Assembly (NCBI RefSeq): GCF_001894945.1
Contig: NZ_BCXE01000001.1
Coordinates: forward strand, 372,001-436,000
Source of the DNA: Rhodococcus ruber NBRC 15591
GTDB lineage: Bacteria > Actinomycetota > Actinomycetes > Mycobacteriales > Mycobacteriaceae
Length of the DNA stretch: 64,000 nt
Reading direction: 5' to 3'
Positions 26,904 to 36,763 of this stretch are shown here, one piece after another (position 1 is the stretch's first letter; each line of letters starts with the position of its first letter). The position numbers and the translations under genes are program-made. The notes beneath the pieces are model-generated. The model had not been told where the DNA came from, searched no databases, and saw only the letters and a program-made list of their open reading frames with translations.

Positions 26904-27320
26904 TCAGCCGCGCCGCTTGTTCCACTCGATTGCCGGGCACGTGTCCATGACCATCGCCACCCCGGCCTCGGTGGTGCGCGCGAACGCGTCCTCGTCGATC
27001 ACCCCGAGCTGGAACCACACGCCCTTCGCGCCGATCGCGACGGCCTGGTCGGCGAACTCGCCCGCCGACTCCGAGCGGCGGAACACATCGACGACGTCGA
27101 CCGGGAACGGCACGTCCGCGAGGGATGCGTAACCCTGCTCGCCGAGCACCGTCGGCGCACTCGGATGAACGGGGACGATCCGCTTGCCGCGCTCCTGGAG
27201 CAGCCGCGCGATCCGGTACGCGGTGCGGTCCGGGTTGCCCGAGAGCCCGACCACCGCCCAGGTGGTGCAGTCGTCGAGCATCAGGCTCACAGCCTTCGGG
27301 TCCTGCCACGTGGTGCTCAT
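26904..27320 (-). CDS. CoA-binding domain protein (Rossmann fold)
   Basis: A 138-residue single-domain protein of the CoA-binding family related to the N-terminal part of succinyl-CoA ligase alpha. TTWAVVGLSGNPDRTAYRIA is the nucleotide/CoA loop, VPVHPSAPTVLGEQGYASL the second strand region and VDVVDVFRRSE the third, followed by GAKGVWFQLGV. Such stand-alone proteins are common and their role is unknown. A GAGGGG sequence lies rather far (13 bases) before the ATG. Confidence 0.85.
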   Translation of the reverse strand: MSTTWQDPKAVSLMLDDCTTWAVVGLSGNPDRTAYRIARLLQERGKRIVPVHPSAPTVLGEQGYASLADVPFPVDVVDVFRRSESAGEFADQAVAIGAKGVWFQLGVIDEDAFARTTEAGVAMVMDTCPAIEWNKRRG

Positions 27321-27449
27321 GACAGCGAAATTACCCCTCGCCGGCGGAGGGTGCGGGTCGCCTCGGCACCCGGCCCGACCCGCCGGAGGCCGAGGCGGCC
27401 CGCGACCGCCGAACCCCTGCCCGTACTCTGGAGTACAGAAACTCGAGTC

Positions 27450-28313
27450 GTGGCGCGGGACCCCGTCGCAACACAGCTCACCGATGCGTACGGGGCGCAG
27501 CACAGGAATGGACGCAGTCGAGTGCACGACACTGCCGGTCGAGGGATCCAGGCCTTCATCTCCGAGGTCATCCAGCGCGGAGGCCGCGCCGAGAAGCTCG
27601 AGCACCTGCCGCGCAACCCGGTCCAGGTGTGGGGCGTCGACGGGAGCAGCTGCATCGTCCGTGTCCGCACCAGGATCGACGGGGACTGGCAGGCCCGCCG
27701 GCAGGACGCCCTGCCCGACACCGACGACACCGGGTCGCAGTTCTGGGTGTTCGTCGATCTGGGAAGCGACCCGGCGGAGTACTTCGTCCTGCCGTCCGAC
27801 GAGGTCGCGGCGGGCATCGCCGCCGAGGTCGACATCTGGATGTCCGACGGCCCCGGCCGGACGCACACGGGAAGCCACGCCATCCCCCTCAGCAGCGTCG
27901 CCCACGGCAAGGACTGCTGGGATCTGCTCGGCCTGACACCCGCCAAGGACACCACCCGCTACACCGACGACGACGCGGCCGAGGCCGAACAGGAGCGGCT
28001 CGCCCGCAACCGCGCACGGAAGGCGAGCGCCGGCGAGGCGCGCGGGTCGGCCGAACCCGAGGTCGTCGAGGATCCGCGGCTGTCGGTGGTGGCCGACCGG
28101 GACGGCTACCGCGTCAAGGGACGGTTCGATCCCACCACCGGGACCCTCGAGATCACGGCCGGCCCCATGGAAGGTCGGCGGTTCCCCGACCCGACCACCG
28201 CCGCCGTCGCTGTTGCGAGCTACCTCAGCGGCGACACCGAGACCTGCGACGGTGGCACGTTCTGGCGGCTCGACCAGCCGGAATCGACGCCGTTGGGGAC
28301 GCACCTGGCGTGA
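27450..28313 (+). CDS. Nuclease-like/DUF4357-like protein of unknown function
   Basis: A 287-residue protein. Residues about 40-170 follow the pattern of small restriction-endonuclease-like domains: an N-terminal helix, NPVQVWGVDGSSCIVRVRTR where active relatives have Q-V-K-T, then DWQARRQDALP, FWVFVDLGSDPAEYFVLPSD and a closing DCWDLLG. The expected catalytic Lys is Arg here, so the domain may be inactive. Residues about 225-287 resemble DUF4357 (GRFDPTTGTLEITAGPMEG, DPTTAAVAVASYLSG), a domain often attached to nucleases. The linker is charged. The GTG at 27450 is chosen because the first helix starts soon after it; no strong ribosome site is visible. No defence gene is adjacent. Confidence 0.55.
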   Translation: MARDPVATQLTDAYGAQHRNGRSRVHDTAGRGIQAFISEVIQRGGRAEKLEHLPRNPVQVWGVDGSSCIVRVRTRIDGDWQARRQDALPDTDDTGSQFWVFVDLGSDPAEYFVLPSDEVAAGIAAEVDIWMSDGPGRTHTGSHAIPLSSVAHGKDCWDLLGLTPAKDTTRYTDDDAAEAEQERLARNRARKASAGEARGSAEPEVVEDPRLSVVADRDGYRVKGRFDPTTGTLEITAGPMEGRRFPDPTTAAVAVASYLSGDTETCDGGTFWRLDQPESTPLGTHLA

Positions 28314-28445
28314 CGCCACCCGAGGTTCGCGTCCCGTTCGCCGTCGCGTCGACTCCGGGGTGTCCGAGGGCAACCCGAATCCGTTCGACTATCGTCATAC
28401 TCGACGTGTGCCCCTGAGCACGTCGGCGAACGGAAGCGAGAGATC

Positions 28446-29366
28446 ATGGGCAGCCCTCGTGGGGCCGAGCGAATAGCCGAATACCCGAGGCCGTCGCACA
28501 CCCTGCTGCACATCACCGACACCCACCTCGTCGGCGGCGACGAGTTGCTCTACGGAACGGTCGACGCCGACGCCCGGGTGCAGCAGATCCTCGCCGACAT
28601 CCGCGCCTCCGGGGTGCAGCCCGATGCGCTCGTGTTCACCGGCGACCTCGCCGATCGCGGCCAGCCGGACGCCTATGCGAAGCTGCGCGGTCTCGTCGAA
28701 CCCGTCGCGCAGGCGCTCGGCGCGCAGATCGTGTGGGCCATGGGCAACCACGACGACCGTGCCACCTTCCGGGAACTGCTGCTCGATCAGGCGCCGTCCA
28801 CCGGACCCGTCGACCGCGTCTACCACGTCAACGGCCTGCGCATCATCACCCTCGACACCTCGGTGCCCGGCTTCCACCACGGCGAGGTCTCGCAGGAACA
28901 ACTGAACTGGCTGGCGCAGGAACTCGAGACGTCGGCGCCCTTCGGCACCATCCTCGCCATGCATCACCCGCCGGTGCCCAGCGTGTTCGACCAGGCTGTG
29001 CTCGTCGAACTGCGCGACCAGGCCGGCCTCGCCGAGGTGCTGCGCGACACCGACGTGCGCACCATCCTCGCCGGGCACCTGCACTACACCACGACCGCGA
29101 CGTTCGCCGACATCCCCGTTTCCGTGGCCTCCTCGACGTGCTACACCCAGGACCTCAACGTTCCGGCCGGGTGCCAGCGCGGCCACGACGGTGCCCAGGG
29201 CTTCAACCTCGTGCACGTCTACCCGGACACCATCGTGCACTCGGTGGTGCCGACCGGCAGCTACGCGACCGCCGGGCGGCCGTCCACCGCGGAGGACGCC
29301 GCGCAGCGTCTCGCCGAGGCCGGGATCCGTATCCCCGAGAACCCGGACGTCACCGTCCGCGTCTAG
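28446..29366 (+). CDS. Calcineurin-type phosphodiesterase (Rv0805-like)
   Basis: A 306-residue metallophosphoesterase. All metal-binding blocks are present: ITDTHL (Asp25, His27), FTGDLAD, MGNHDD, MHHPP and AGHLHY. Sequence and length resemble mycobacterial Rv0805, which hydrolyses 2',3'- and 3',5'-cyclic nucleotides. The [14 protein letters not shown] segment and the C-terminal extension are also typical. The GGAAGCGAGAG site supports the ATG. It stands alone between the nuclease-like gene and the convergent aromatic operon. A role in cAMP turnover is plausible given a CRP-like site elsewhere in the window, but not shown. Confidence 0.85.
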   Translation: MGSPRGAERIAEYPRPSHTLLHITDTHLVGGDELLYGTVDADARVQQILADIRASGVQPDALVFTGDLADRGQPDAYAKLRGLVEPVAQALGAQIVWAMGNHDDRATFRELLLDQAPSTGPVDRVYHVNGLRIITLDTSVPGFHHGEVSQEQLNWLAQELETSAPFGTILAMHHPPVPSVFDQAVLVELRDQAGLAEVLRDTDVRTILAGHLHYTTTATFADIPVSVASSTCYTQDLNVPAGCQRGHDGAQGFNLVHVYPDTIVHSVVPTGSYATAGRPSTAEDAAQRLAEAGIRIPENPDVTVRV

Positions 29367-29392
29367 CAGACGGATGCACCCGGGCGGCCCGC

Positions 29393-30334
29393 CTACTCGG
29401 TGGGCGCGAGCACGATGTCGAAGTCGACGCTCGCCCAGCTGCGCCCCGCGACATCGTGTCCGTCCGGCGGTGGCTCCTGAGCCGAGTGCCGGACGAAGTC
29501 CTTGACGAGCGAGTCCTCGACACCGAACACGCTGTCGCGGTCGAGGTAGTCGCAGCCGTCGACGAAGATGTGAGTGACGAGCGTTCGAAGCCCCGGCGCG
29601 GACACCATGAAGTGCAGGTGGGACGCGCGTATCGGTGAGCGTCCGGCGGCTTCGAGCAGCCGCCCGACCGGTCCGTCGTGTGGAATCGGGTAAGGGGTGG
29701 GGGTCAGCCCCCAGAAGCTGTACCGGCCGTCGTCGCCGGTGAACAGGTGAGCGCGCGCCGCGACGCGGTCGTCGCGGTACTGCACGTCGTACAGTCCGTC
29801 CTCGTCGGCCTCCCACACCTCGATGCGCGCCCCCGGCACAGGCCGGCCGGTGAGGTCGCGGACGGTGCCCTGCACTCGGCACGGTTGGCCCTTCGCGCCG
29901 AACGTCAGGTCGCCGCCGGACTCGATGCGCGGTGACCCGTCGACGAAGAACGGCCCGAACACGGTCGCCGCGGTGGCGTCGCCGATGGTCTCGTTGCCGA
30001 CGGCGATGGTCTGCATCGAGACCCCGAGGACGTCCGACAGGAGGACGAACTCCTGGCGCTTGTCGTCGGTGACGTGTCCGCATTCGGTGAGGAAGGCGAC
30101 CGCGGTACTCCATTCCTGTTCGGTGAGCCGAACCTCGCGCACGTACGCGTGCAGATGCCGGACGAGTGCCTGCATGAGCTGACGCAGGCGCGGCGACTCG
30201 GTGTCGTCGAACGACGCGACGACCCGGTCGACGAGATCCTGCTCGCGTCGTGCCTGTTCGGGCGATACGGAGGGCGCCGGGTCGACCGAACGGGCGGGCG
30301 GCTGGAGCGGGTGGTGATCGGATGGGATGGTCAC
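29393..30334 (-). CDS. Hydroxyquinol 1,2-dioxygenase
   Basis: A 313-residue intradiol ring-cleavage enzyme that opens 1,2,4-trihydroxybenzene to maleylacetate. The N-terminal helical dimer domain (about 30-130) is followed by the catalytic barrel with the four ferric-iron ligands Tyr182, Tyr215, His239 and His241. An N-terminal extension and pairing with maleylacetate reductase distinguish it from catechol dioxygenases. Its GTG overlaps the stop of the reductase gene as GTGA, with GGAGG upstream. It is the last gene of a six-gene minus-strand operon. Gene content resembles the tsd gamma-resorcylate genes of Rhodococcus jostii RHA1. Confidence 0.88.
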   Translation of the reverse strand: MTIPSDHHPLQPPARSVDPAPSVSPEQARREQDLVDRVVASFDDTESPRLRQLMQALVRHLHAYVREVRLTEQEWSTAVAFLTECGHVTDDKRQEFVLLSDVLGVSMQTIAVGNETIGDATAATVFGPFFVDGSPRIESGGDLTFGAKGQPCRVQGTVRDLTGRPVPGARIEVWEADEDGLYDVQYRDDRVAARAHLFTGDDGRYSFWGLTPTPYPIPHDGPVGRLLEAAGRSPIRASHLHFMVSAPGLRTLVTHIFVDGCDYLDRDSVFGVEDSLVKDFVRHSAQEPPPDGHDVAGRSWASVDFDIVLAPTE

Positions 30335-31419
30335 GGAGTCCTCCGGGTCTGCCGACCCGACCACGCCGCGTAGAGCAGCTCGGTCAGGTTCTGCGGCGTG
30401 ACGGGCATGGGATCGGTGTCGGGAACGGCGGCAAGGCAGCGCTGCACCGCGTCGGGCAGGTCCGCCTCGCGCATCCCCAGCTCGGCGAGGGACGTCGGGG
30501 CGTCCAGGCGCCGCCGTAGTTCGTCGAGCGCAGCGGGGGCCGCACCGGGATCCGTCGGGGTCGGGGACCCCAGCGCGACGGCGAGGCGCCGGCCGAGCGT
30601 GCCGAGCGACGCGGCGTTGAGGGCCAGCACGTGAGGCAGCACGACGGCGTGTGTCTGCGCATGCGGCAGACCGTATGCGCCACCGAGGACGTGGCAGATC
30701 TTGTGGTGCATGCCCGCGCCGGCCGACGCGAACCCCACGGCGGCGAGGTACGCGCCGTACAGGCAGCGGTCGCGGCCGTCGATTCCGTCCGGGTCCGCGA
30801 CCACCTCCGGCAGGCCGGTGGCGAGAGCGCGGGCGCCTTCGAGGCAGAGCGCGGCGTTGATCGGATCGGCGCGCGGGGCCCACAGCGAGTCGACGCAGTG
30901 AGCGAGCGCGTTCAGGCCGCTGGCGACGCTCAGGTCGACCGGCAGGCCGACGGTCAGTTCGGAGTCGTAGACGACCGAGGTGGGCAGGACCGCGCCGTCG
31001 GCGCCGGTGGTCTTCACGCCGTTGTCGGTCAGCCCCCACACGTCGGTCGCTTCCGAGCCGGCGTAGGTCGTCGGCACGGCCACGATCGGCAGGGCGGTGG
31101 TCATCGCGACGGCCTTGGCCAGGCCGACCGCCGATCCTCCGCCGACACAGACGAGGGCGTCGGCCTCGGCGTCGACGGCGGCCCGCCGTGCTCGTCGCGC
31201 CACCTCGACGGGGACGTGCGGGTGGACCTCCGACCAGTGCCGAACGACCGGCAGGTCCCCGACGACGCGGTCGGCGAGGGCGCCTTCCGCCGCCGATGCC
31301 ACGAGCATGACCCGCGCGGCGCCGAGCCGGTCGATCTCGGCCGCGAGGTGACGGCGTGCGCCTCCGGCTTCGAACACCACGCGCTGCGGACGGGTTTCGT
31401 GGGTGAACGACAGTCCCAT
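30331..31419 (-). CDS. Maleylacetate reductase
   Basis: A 362-residue iron-type alcohol dehydrogenase family member that reduces maleylacetate to 3-oxoadipate with NAD(P)H. The nucleotide loop [14 protein letters not shown], the segment [14 protein letters not shown], and the histidines of [11 protein letters not shown] and [13 protein letters not shown] are those of this enzyme group. The ATG begins three bases after the preceding hydroxylase stop, so translation is probably coupled. It links hydroxyquinol cleavage to the 3-oxoadipate pathway; later steps are not in the window. Confidence 0.9.
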   Translation of the reverse strand: MGLSFTHETRPQRVVFEAGGARRHLAAEIDRLGAARVMLVASAAEGALADRVVGDLPVVRHWSEVHPHVPVEVARRARRAAVDAEADALVCVGGGSAVGLAKAVAMTTALPIVAVPTTYAGSEATDVWGLTDNGVKTTGADGAVLPTSVVYDSELTVGLPVDLSVASGLNALAHCVDSLWAPRADPINAALCLEGARALATGLPEVVADPDGIDGRDRCLYGAYLAAVGFASAGAGMHHKICHVLGGAYGLPHAQTHAVVLPHVLALNAASLGTLGRRLAVALGSPTPTDPGAAPAALDELRRRLDAPTSLAELGMREADLPDAVQRCLAAVPDTDPMPVTPQNLTELLYAAWSGRQTRRTP

Positions 31420-31422
31420 CGG

Positions 31423-33222
31423 TCACGCCTGCCGGTGCAGGATGCGGAGCATGGCGTCGCGCAGTGCGGTCACCGGGTCGTCCGACATGCGGTGTGCGCG
31501 CCAGCCGATGTGGGTGTCCGGCCGGACCAGGACCGCCCCGTCCTCCGCCACCTCCCGCAGCCTGCCCCAGTCGAAGTACAGGTCCTGCACCGGCTCGCCG
31601 GCTCCGATCACGATCGGGACCACGTCGACGCCGAGCTCCTCCGAGACCTTCGCGGCCGCGCCGGCCCACGCCCGGCCGGTCTTGCCGGTGAAGAGCGTGA
31701 ACTGCGTGTACTGCGCCAGATCGTGCGTCGACATCCTGCTCGTCGAATCACCCACCCAGCAATGCGGCAGGCGCACGCCGGGATACGTGTGCGGCTCGTA
31801 GTGCAGTTCCGGATCCCGGGTGGGGACGGGCGGGGCGCTCCCGTCCTCGACCACCGCGGGGGAGCCGGCGTAGTTCTGCCCGAGTTCCACGCCGAGGGCG
31901 TTGAACTCGTAGTTCTTCAGTTCCATCGCCGCCGCGAGCGCCTGCCTCTTGGCGGCGCCCTCGGGTGTGTCGGCCCGGAGTTCGGCGAGTTCGGCCTGCA
32001 TGTGTTCGACCGTCGTCGCCCGCGTCGTGCCGAGGGCTTCGAAGATTCCCACGAATTCACGACTGGACTTGTTGGCCCGCTTGACGATCTGCTCGGCGAC
32101 AGGGACACGTTCGACCGAGTAGGTCTCGAGCAGTCCCCGGCCGGCGCGTCCTTCCAGCACGGCGGCGATCTTCCAGGCGAGGTTGTAGGAGTCCTGGATG
32201 GACGTGTTGGAGCCGAGGCCGTTGCTCGGCGGGTGCCGGTGGGCGGCGTCGCCGGCGATGAAGACCCGGCGGGTCTGCATGTGCGTGGCGTACATCTCGT
32301 TGTTGCCCCACAGCGAGTAGCCCGTGATCTCGACGTCGATGTCGTCGCGACCGATCATGGTGCGGACGATCTCCCGGGCGCGATCGTCGTTCATCTCCGG
32401 TGCCGGCAGTTCGATGTCGTAACCCCACACGGCGAGCCACTCGTTCCAGGGGCGCACCATGCGGACGAGTCCGGCGCCGATGCCGCCGACATCCGAGCCG
32501 GGCTGCACCACCCAGTACAGCACCGAGGGGCGGTGCGCGACGAGGTCGGTGAGGTCGGCGCGGAACGTGATGTTCATCGAACCGGCAATGTCCATCCGGC
32601 CCTCGAACGGCAGCCGGAGGGCGTTTGCGATCGTGGAGCGGGCGCCGTCCGCCCCGATCAGATACCTGGCGCGGATGTCGAACTCGCGGCCGTCGAGCCG
32701 ATCGAGAACCCGGACGGTGACCCCGTCGGCGTCCTCGGAATGCGAGAGGTATTCCGTCGAGAACCGCGTCTGCGTACCGCGGACCGTGGCGTTCTTCACG
32801 AGGATCGGCTCGAGGTGCGTCTGCGGGATGTCGCAGTTGAGGGACGGCGAAGCGAGCACGTAGTCGGCCTCGCGGGCGGGGTGGGTTCCCCACGACAGGA
32901 TCCGCCCGAGTTCCTCACCGGCCAGGGCGGTGCAGAACACGGTGTCGCCCATGATGTCGTGGGGGGACGCTTCCGCAAGGACCTGCTGTTCGATGCCCAC
33001 GTCACGGAAGATCTCCATTGTCCGCTGATTGGTGATGTGGGCGCGCGGCGTGTTGGCGGTCCACCGGTACTTGGTGATCATGATGTTGTCGATGCCGAGG
33101 GTGGACAGGAACAGCGCGGCCGACGCCCCGGCGGGGCCGGATCCGACGACGACGACGTCGGTTTGGACGACCGGGCCGGGGGGAGGAACGGTCTCGTCGA
33201 GACCGTCGTGGAAGACAGGCAT
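31423..33222 (-). CDS. FAD-dependent phenol/resorcinol-type hydroxylase (TfdB/TsdA-like)
   Basis: A 599-residue class A flavoprotein monooxygenase. [14 protein letters not shown] is the FAD-binding motif, GADGARST the DG motif and [15 protein letters not shown] the second FAD contact. A thioredoxin-like C-terminal domain follows, as in 2,4-dichlorophenol 6-monooxygenase and resorcinol hydroxylase. It most likely hydroxylates a phenol (resorcinol or a substituted one) using NAD(P)H and oxygen, giving hydroxyquinol for the next two enzymes. GCGGAG-like upstream spacing (CGGAGTACCC before ATG) is good. Substrate inferred from operon partners. Confidence 0.85.
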   Translation of the reverse strand: MPVFHDGLDETVPPPGPVVQTDVVVVGSGPAGASAALFLSTLGIDNIMITKYRWTANTPRAHITNQRTMEIFRDVGIEQQVLAEASPHDIMGDTVFCTALAGEELGRILSWGTHPAREADYVLASPSLNCDIPQTHLEPILVKNATVRGTQTRFSTEYLSHSEDADGVTVRVLDRLDGREFDIRARYLIGADGARSTIANALRLPFEGRMDIAGSMNITFRADLTDLVAHRPSVLYWVVQPGSDVGGIGAGLVRMVRPWNEWLAVWGYDIELPAPEMNDDRAREIVRTMIGRDDIDVEITGYSLWGNNEMYATHMQTRRVFIAGDAAHRHPPSNGLGSNTSIQDSYNLAWKIAAVLEGRAGRGLLETYSVERVPVAEQIVKRANKSSREFVGIFEALGTTRATTVEHMQAELAELRADTPEGAAKRQALAAAMELKNYEFNALGVELGQNYAGSPAVVEDGSAPPVPTRDPELHYEPHTYPGVRLPHCWVGDSTSRMSTHDLAQYTQFTLFTGKTGRAWAGAAAKVSEELGVDVVPIVIGAGEPVQDLYFDWGRLREVAEDGAVLVRPDTHIGWRAHRMSDDPVTALRDAMLRILHRQA

Positions 33223-33256
33223 GGGTACTCCGAAGGCAGGGGGCGGAAGGTGGGTG

Positions 33257-33709
33257 TCAGTCGTAGTAGCGGAAGATCACCTCGGCGACGCAGGCGGGCT
33301 TGTCGCCGTCCTCGATCTCGATGACGCACCGGTAGACGGCATCGACACCACCGTCGAAGGGCACGGTGTCGGTCAGGTGCAGGTCCAGCCGCACCCGCGA
33401 GTCGACCGGAACCGCGGCGGGGAAGCGAACTCGGTCGAGGCCGTAGTTGAGTCCGACGGAGCAGAAGGAGGTATCGATGGTCTGCTGGATGAGCCCGCCG
33501 ATCAGCGCCAACGTGTGGTACCCGTGCGCGATGATCGAGCCGAACGGGGAGGCCGCGGCGCGCTCGGCGTCGAAGTGGATCCAGTTGAAGTCGTGGGTGG
33601 CTTCACCGAATCCGCGGATGTGCTGGTGGTCCATCGTCACCCACGGACTGGAGCCCAGGTGCGTGCCGACGTGGTCGGTGAGGTCGGCGGTGCTGTCGAA
33701 GACGATCAT
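33257..33709 (-). CDS. MaoC-like (R)-specific enoyl-CoA hydratase
   Basis: A 150-residue single hot-dog-fold dehydratase. The catalytic block THDFNWIHFDAERAAASPFG carries the Asp/His pair, followed by IAHGYHTLALIGGL. Such enzymes add water across an enoyl-CoA double bond. AGGAGG five bases before the ATG and a 4-bp ATGA overlap with the ligase gene show tight coupling. In this operon it could hydrate a cinnamoyl-CoA-like intermediate made by the ligase, but a matching thiolase or aldolase gene is not present. Confidence 0.88.
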   Translation of the reverse strand: MIVFDSTADLTDHVGTHLGSSPWVTMDHQHIRGFGEATHDFNWIHFDAERAAASPFGSIIAHGYHTLALIGGLIQQTIDTSFCSVGLNYGLDRVRFPAAVPVDSRVRLDLHLTDTVPFDGGVDAVYRCVIEIEDGDKPACVAEVIFRYYD

Positions 33710-35289
33710 CGTTCCTCCTGGGACTGGACGGGGGCGGGCGTATCGGCTCTCGGGTCGAGCATCTGTTGCACGCCCCGGCGGTCGAGCTTGGAGTTGGCGA
33801 GCAGCGGGATCCGGTCGCAGAACCGCACGCTCTTGGGGATCTTGTAGGAGCTGAGACGCTCGCGAAGGAACTTCTTCACGTCGTCCTCGGTCGGGGCGTG
33901 CCCGGGCGCCGGGATCGCAAGCATGTGGGCGGCCTCGCCGAGGTCGGGATCCGGCACGGCGGCCACGGCGGCGAGCTGGATGCCGGGGTGATTCTCGACG
34001 ATCTGCTCGATCTCCATCGGCGAGATGTTGTAGCCGCCGGAGCGGATGAGCAGTTTCGAACGTCCGGCCAGGACAAGGTTTCCCGAGTCGTCGAAGTACC
34101 CGAGATCGCCGGTGCGCAGCCAGCCCGTCGGCGTGATCGCCTCGGCGGTCTTCTCGGGCTTGCGCCAATACCCTTGCATCAACGGGTTTCGGCGTACGAG
34201 GATCTCGCCGGGTTCGCCGGTGTGGTGCCCCGGGATCGGTTCGATCCGGATGTCGACGTCGTCGAGCGGCTTGCCGACGGTGCGGGTCGCATCCGCAGGA
34301 GTGATGTCCCGATCGGTCATGGTGATGCACCCGATCTCCGTCATGCCGTAGGAGGCGCCGACGACGGGGATGCGGGCGGCGAGGCGTTCGGCCAGGCTCA
34401 CCGGCAACGGTCCGACCCACCACAACCGCTCGAGCGAGCCGAGGTCCGCGGTCTCGAACCGATCGTGTGCCATGAGCCTGTTGAGCATGGTCTGGATGAC
34501 TCCCTGCCAGAGGGTGACCTTCTCCTGCTCGATCGCGGTGAGCGCGGCGCCGGCGTCGAAGCGCGGCAGCTGGACGAGGGTGCCGCCGGACAGAATCGCG
34601 GACACGATCTCGTTGCCCTGACCGCCGATGTGGTCGATCGGCATGAGCGACAGGATTCGTGGCGCCTCGACGGGGGTGTGGCGCAGGAGCGCGGAGAAGG
34701 TGAGGATGCCGCGATGGGTCACGACAGCGCCCTTCGGGTCCCCCGTCGTCCCGGACGTGTAGACGATCGACAGCGGGGCGTCGGGATCGACGGGCCGCAC
34801 GACGGATCGTGCGGGAGCCACCTCGAAGGGCAAGGGCCCGCCCGGCTCGTCACCGAGATGGACGACGGCACGAATGTCGTGGCGTTCCGCGGCCCGATCG
34901 ACGAGGGCACCGAACTGCGTGCCTTCGAATCGGTCCACGGTGACGAGGATGGAGGGTGTGGCGTCCGTGAGGATGTAGTCCAGTTCCTTGTCGTTCACCC
35001 GGGTTCCGATCCCGAGGAAGATCGCGCCCAGGCGGGCGCACGCGAGATAGACGGCGACGACTTCGGGGCGCGGGTACGAGAGCATGCCGACCCGGTCGCC
35101 GGCGCGCACCCCCAGCGCCTCGAGACCGGCGGCGGTGCGTTCGGCCTGTTCGCGCAGTTCGCCGTAGGTGCAGCGGAACGGACCGTGCACGACGGCCTCG
35201 CGATCGGGGTGGGCGGCGGCGCGACCGGCGAACACGTCCCAGAGGCTGGTGCTCGGTGTGCCGGGGTCGGGATGCGGTTGATCGATCAT
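33706..35289 (-). CDS. AMP-forming acyl-CoA ligase
   Basis: A 527-residue adenylate-forming enzyme. P-loop YTSGTTGDPKGA, SYGMTEIG, the hinge region GYFDDSGNLVLAGRSK and the catalytic lysine in LLANSKLDRRGV are intact. It activates a carboxylic acid as CoA thioester with ATP. Within this operon an aryl or arylalkanoate substrate is likely. The 3' end overlaps the MaoC gene; the gap to the preceding monooxygenase gene is 25 bp. Confidence 0.9.
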   Translation of the reverse strand: MIDQPHPDPGTPSTSLWDVFAGRAAAHPDREAVVHGPFRCTYGELREQAERTAAGLEALGVRAGDRVGMLSYPRPEVVAVYLACARLGAIFLGIGTRVNDKELDYILTDATPSILVTVDRFEGTQFGALVDRAAERHDIRAVVHLGDEPGGPLPFEVAPARSVVRPVDPDAPLSIVYTSGTTGDPKGAVVTHRGILTFSALLRHTPVEAPRILSLMPIDHIGGQGNEIVSAILSGGTLVQLPRFDAGAALTAIEQEKVTLWQGVIQTMLNRLMAHDRFETADLGSLERLWWVGPLPVSLAERLAARIPVVGASYGMTEIGCITMTDRDITPADATRTVGKPLDDVDIRIEPIPGHHTGEPGEILVRRNPLMQGYWRKPEKTAEAITPTGWLRTGDLGYFDDSGNLVLAGRSKLLIRSGGYNISPMEIEQIVENHPGIQLAAVAAVPDPDLGEAAHMLAIPAPGHAPTEDDVKKFLRERLSSYKIPKSVRFCDRIPLLANSKLDRRGVQQMLDPRADTPAPVQSQEER

Positions 35290-35314
35290 GATGGTCCTCG
35301 GCGTGCGGTGGTGG

Positions 35315-36562
35315 TCAGAAGCGGGTGGACGGTGAGAAGCGTTCGGCGGAACCGGATGTCACCCGGCTGTCCAGCCACATACCCGGCCGGCTCCACCAGC
35401 GCGCGGCGAACGCCGCACCCCATTGCGCGGCCCGGTCGAGCACGGTGTTCGCCTCCATCTGGGCGAGCGCGCCACCGGCCGCGTCGGCGTTGAAATGCCC
35501 TGCGCGGCGGCGTGTCTCGCCCGCCGCACCGACCTGTTCCCGAGCGGCGGCGTCCCCGCCGTCGCGCGCTGCGGCGGCGAACGCCTCGATCGCGGCTTGC
35601 GCGTCGCGCACTCCGGAGTTCAACCCGCGTCCGCCGCCGAACGGTGCGAACAGGTGCGCCGCTTCGCCCGCGAGGAACACACGGTTGTGCGGGTCCGTGA
35701 ATCGCGCGGCGACCGCGCGATGGAATCGATAGCTCGAGACCCACGCGATGCGATCGCGGTAGCGTTCGCCGAGGACGGCCGCGACCCAGGCGGCGGTGCC
35801 GTCGGCCGACTGGAGGGCCTCGACGCCGTCGTCTCGGCGCGCCTGCAGGTCGAGACGCCACCCACCCCGGAAGGGCAGGACGAGGACGTTGCGTCCCTCG
35901 ACGGCCGGGTGCCGGTAGTGGAACTCCCGCACGAGGGGCAGCGGGTCGTCGGCCACCTCGTCGACGTCCACGATGACGAAGGACGCGTCGGAACGGGGGC
36001 CTTCCATCTCGATTCCCAGTGACGTGCGCACCGCGGAGTGCGCGCCGTCGGCGGCGACGACGTAGTCCGCGTCGATTGTGCTGCCGTCGACGAGGTGGAC
36101 CGCGACCCCGTCCGCGGTGGACGACACGCTGCCGACCCGGGTGTTCCACCGGATCGGAATCCCGGCCGCCTCGACGTGCTCGAGCATCGCCCGCTCCTGC
36201 AGTCGCTGCGAGATGCTCGAGCCGAACGCGCCGTGGGGTGCGCGCGGGAAGGTCCGTTCGTACACGGTGCGGCCGTGGTACGTCGAACGGATGCGCGGCC
36301 AGGTCACGCCCTCGCGGGCGAGCCGCGCGCCCAGGCCGGGGGAGAAGGTGTCGAGCTGGTCCAGCGTCTCGCGGTAGAGGTAGGTCGCGCGGCTTCCGGC
36401 GCGGAGGCGGTCGCTGCCCTCGGCCTCGAGGACGGTCGCCCGGAGGCCGTGCGAGTGCGCGGCGAGGGCGGCCACGAGTCCGACGGGGCCGGCGCCGACG
36501 ACCACGACATGACATCGTGACGCCGAGGTCGGGTCCGGGGGAGCGGGGGATTCGGAGGTCAT
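35315..36562 (-). CDS. FAD-dependent aromatic monooxygenase
   Basis: A 415-residue class A flavoprotein hydroxylase. FAD motif VVVVGAGPVGLVAALAA is at about residue 19, the DG motif is AADGAHSAVR and FLAGEAAHLFAPFGGGRG is the second FAD contact. It lacks the thioredoxin-like C-terminal domain of its operon partner and ends shortly after the catalytic core. It would hydroxylate an aromatic acid or phenol. It is the first gene of the operon, facing the IclR gene across a 201-bp divergent region. The ribosome site before the ATG at 36562 is weak. Confidence 0.82.
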   Translation of the reverse strand: MTSESPAPPDPTSASRCHVVVVGAGPVGLVAALAAHSHGLRATVLEAEGSDRLRAGSRATYLYRETLDQLDTFSPGLGARLAREGVTWPRIRSTYHGRTVYERTFPRAPHGAFGSSISQRLQERAMLEHVEAAGIPIRWNTRVGSVSSTADGVAVHLVDGSTIDADYVVAADGAHSAVRTSLGIEMEGPRSDASFVIVDVDEVADDPLPLVREFHYRHPAVEGRNVLVLPFRGGWRLDLQARRDDGVEALQSADGTAAWVAAVLGERYRDRIAWVSSYRFHRAVAARFTDPHNRVFLAGEAAHLFAPFGGGRGLNSGVRDAQAAIEAFAAAARDGGDAAAREQVGAAGETRRRAGHFNADAAGGALAQMEANTVLDRAAQWGAAFAARWWSRPGMWLDSRVTSGSAERFSPSTRF

Positions 36563-36729
36563 GGCTTCGACTGTTGCCGGACCCGGATCGGTGCTCAATG
36601 GACGATTCGCCCAGTGATCGGGCCGGGTGTTGTGCGGATCGACCCGAGGCGGTGGGCCCGGCGAGGCGGCGCAGGAGGCGGGCGGATGTGCTCCGTTGAC
36701 AGGGTGCCGGCCGGTCGCTAGCCTCGTTG

Positions 36730-36741
36730 GAACGATCGTTC
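36730..36741. promoter_or_regulatory. Perfect palindrome, likely IclR operator
   Basis: GAACGATCGTTC is a perfect 12-bp palindrome, 22 bp before the IclR start codon in the divergent region that also serves the monooxygenase operon. IclR-family operators are often palindromes of this size near their own promoter. Control of both directions is inferred. Confidence 0.55.
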
Positions 36742-36763
36742 TAGCCAGCTTGGAGGCGTTTCT

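Noticed and set aside
30631-33324. An 897-codon plus-strand frame opposite the reductase and hydroxylase genes
   Set aside because: No motifs and typical antisense composition; the minus strand encodes maleylacetate reductase and a flavin monooxygenase with all signatures.
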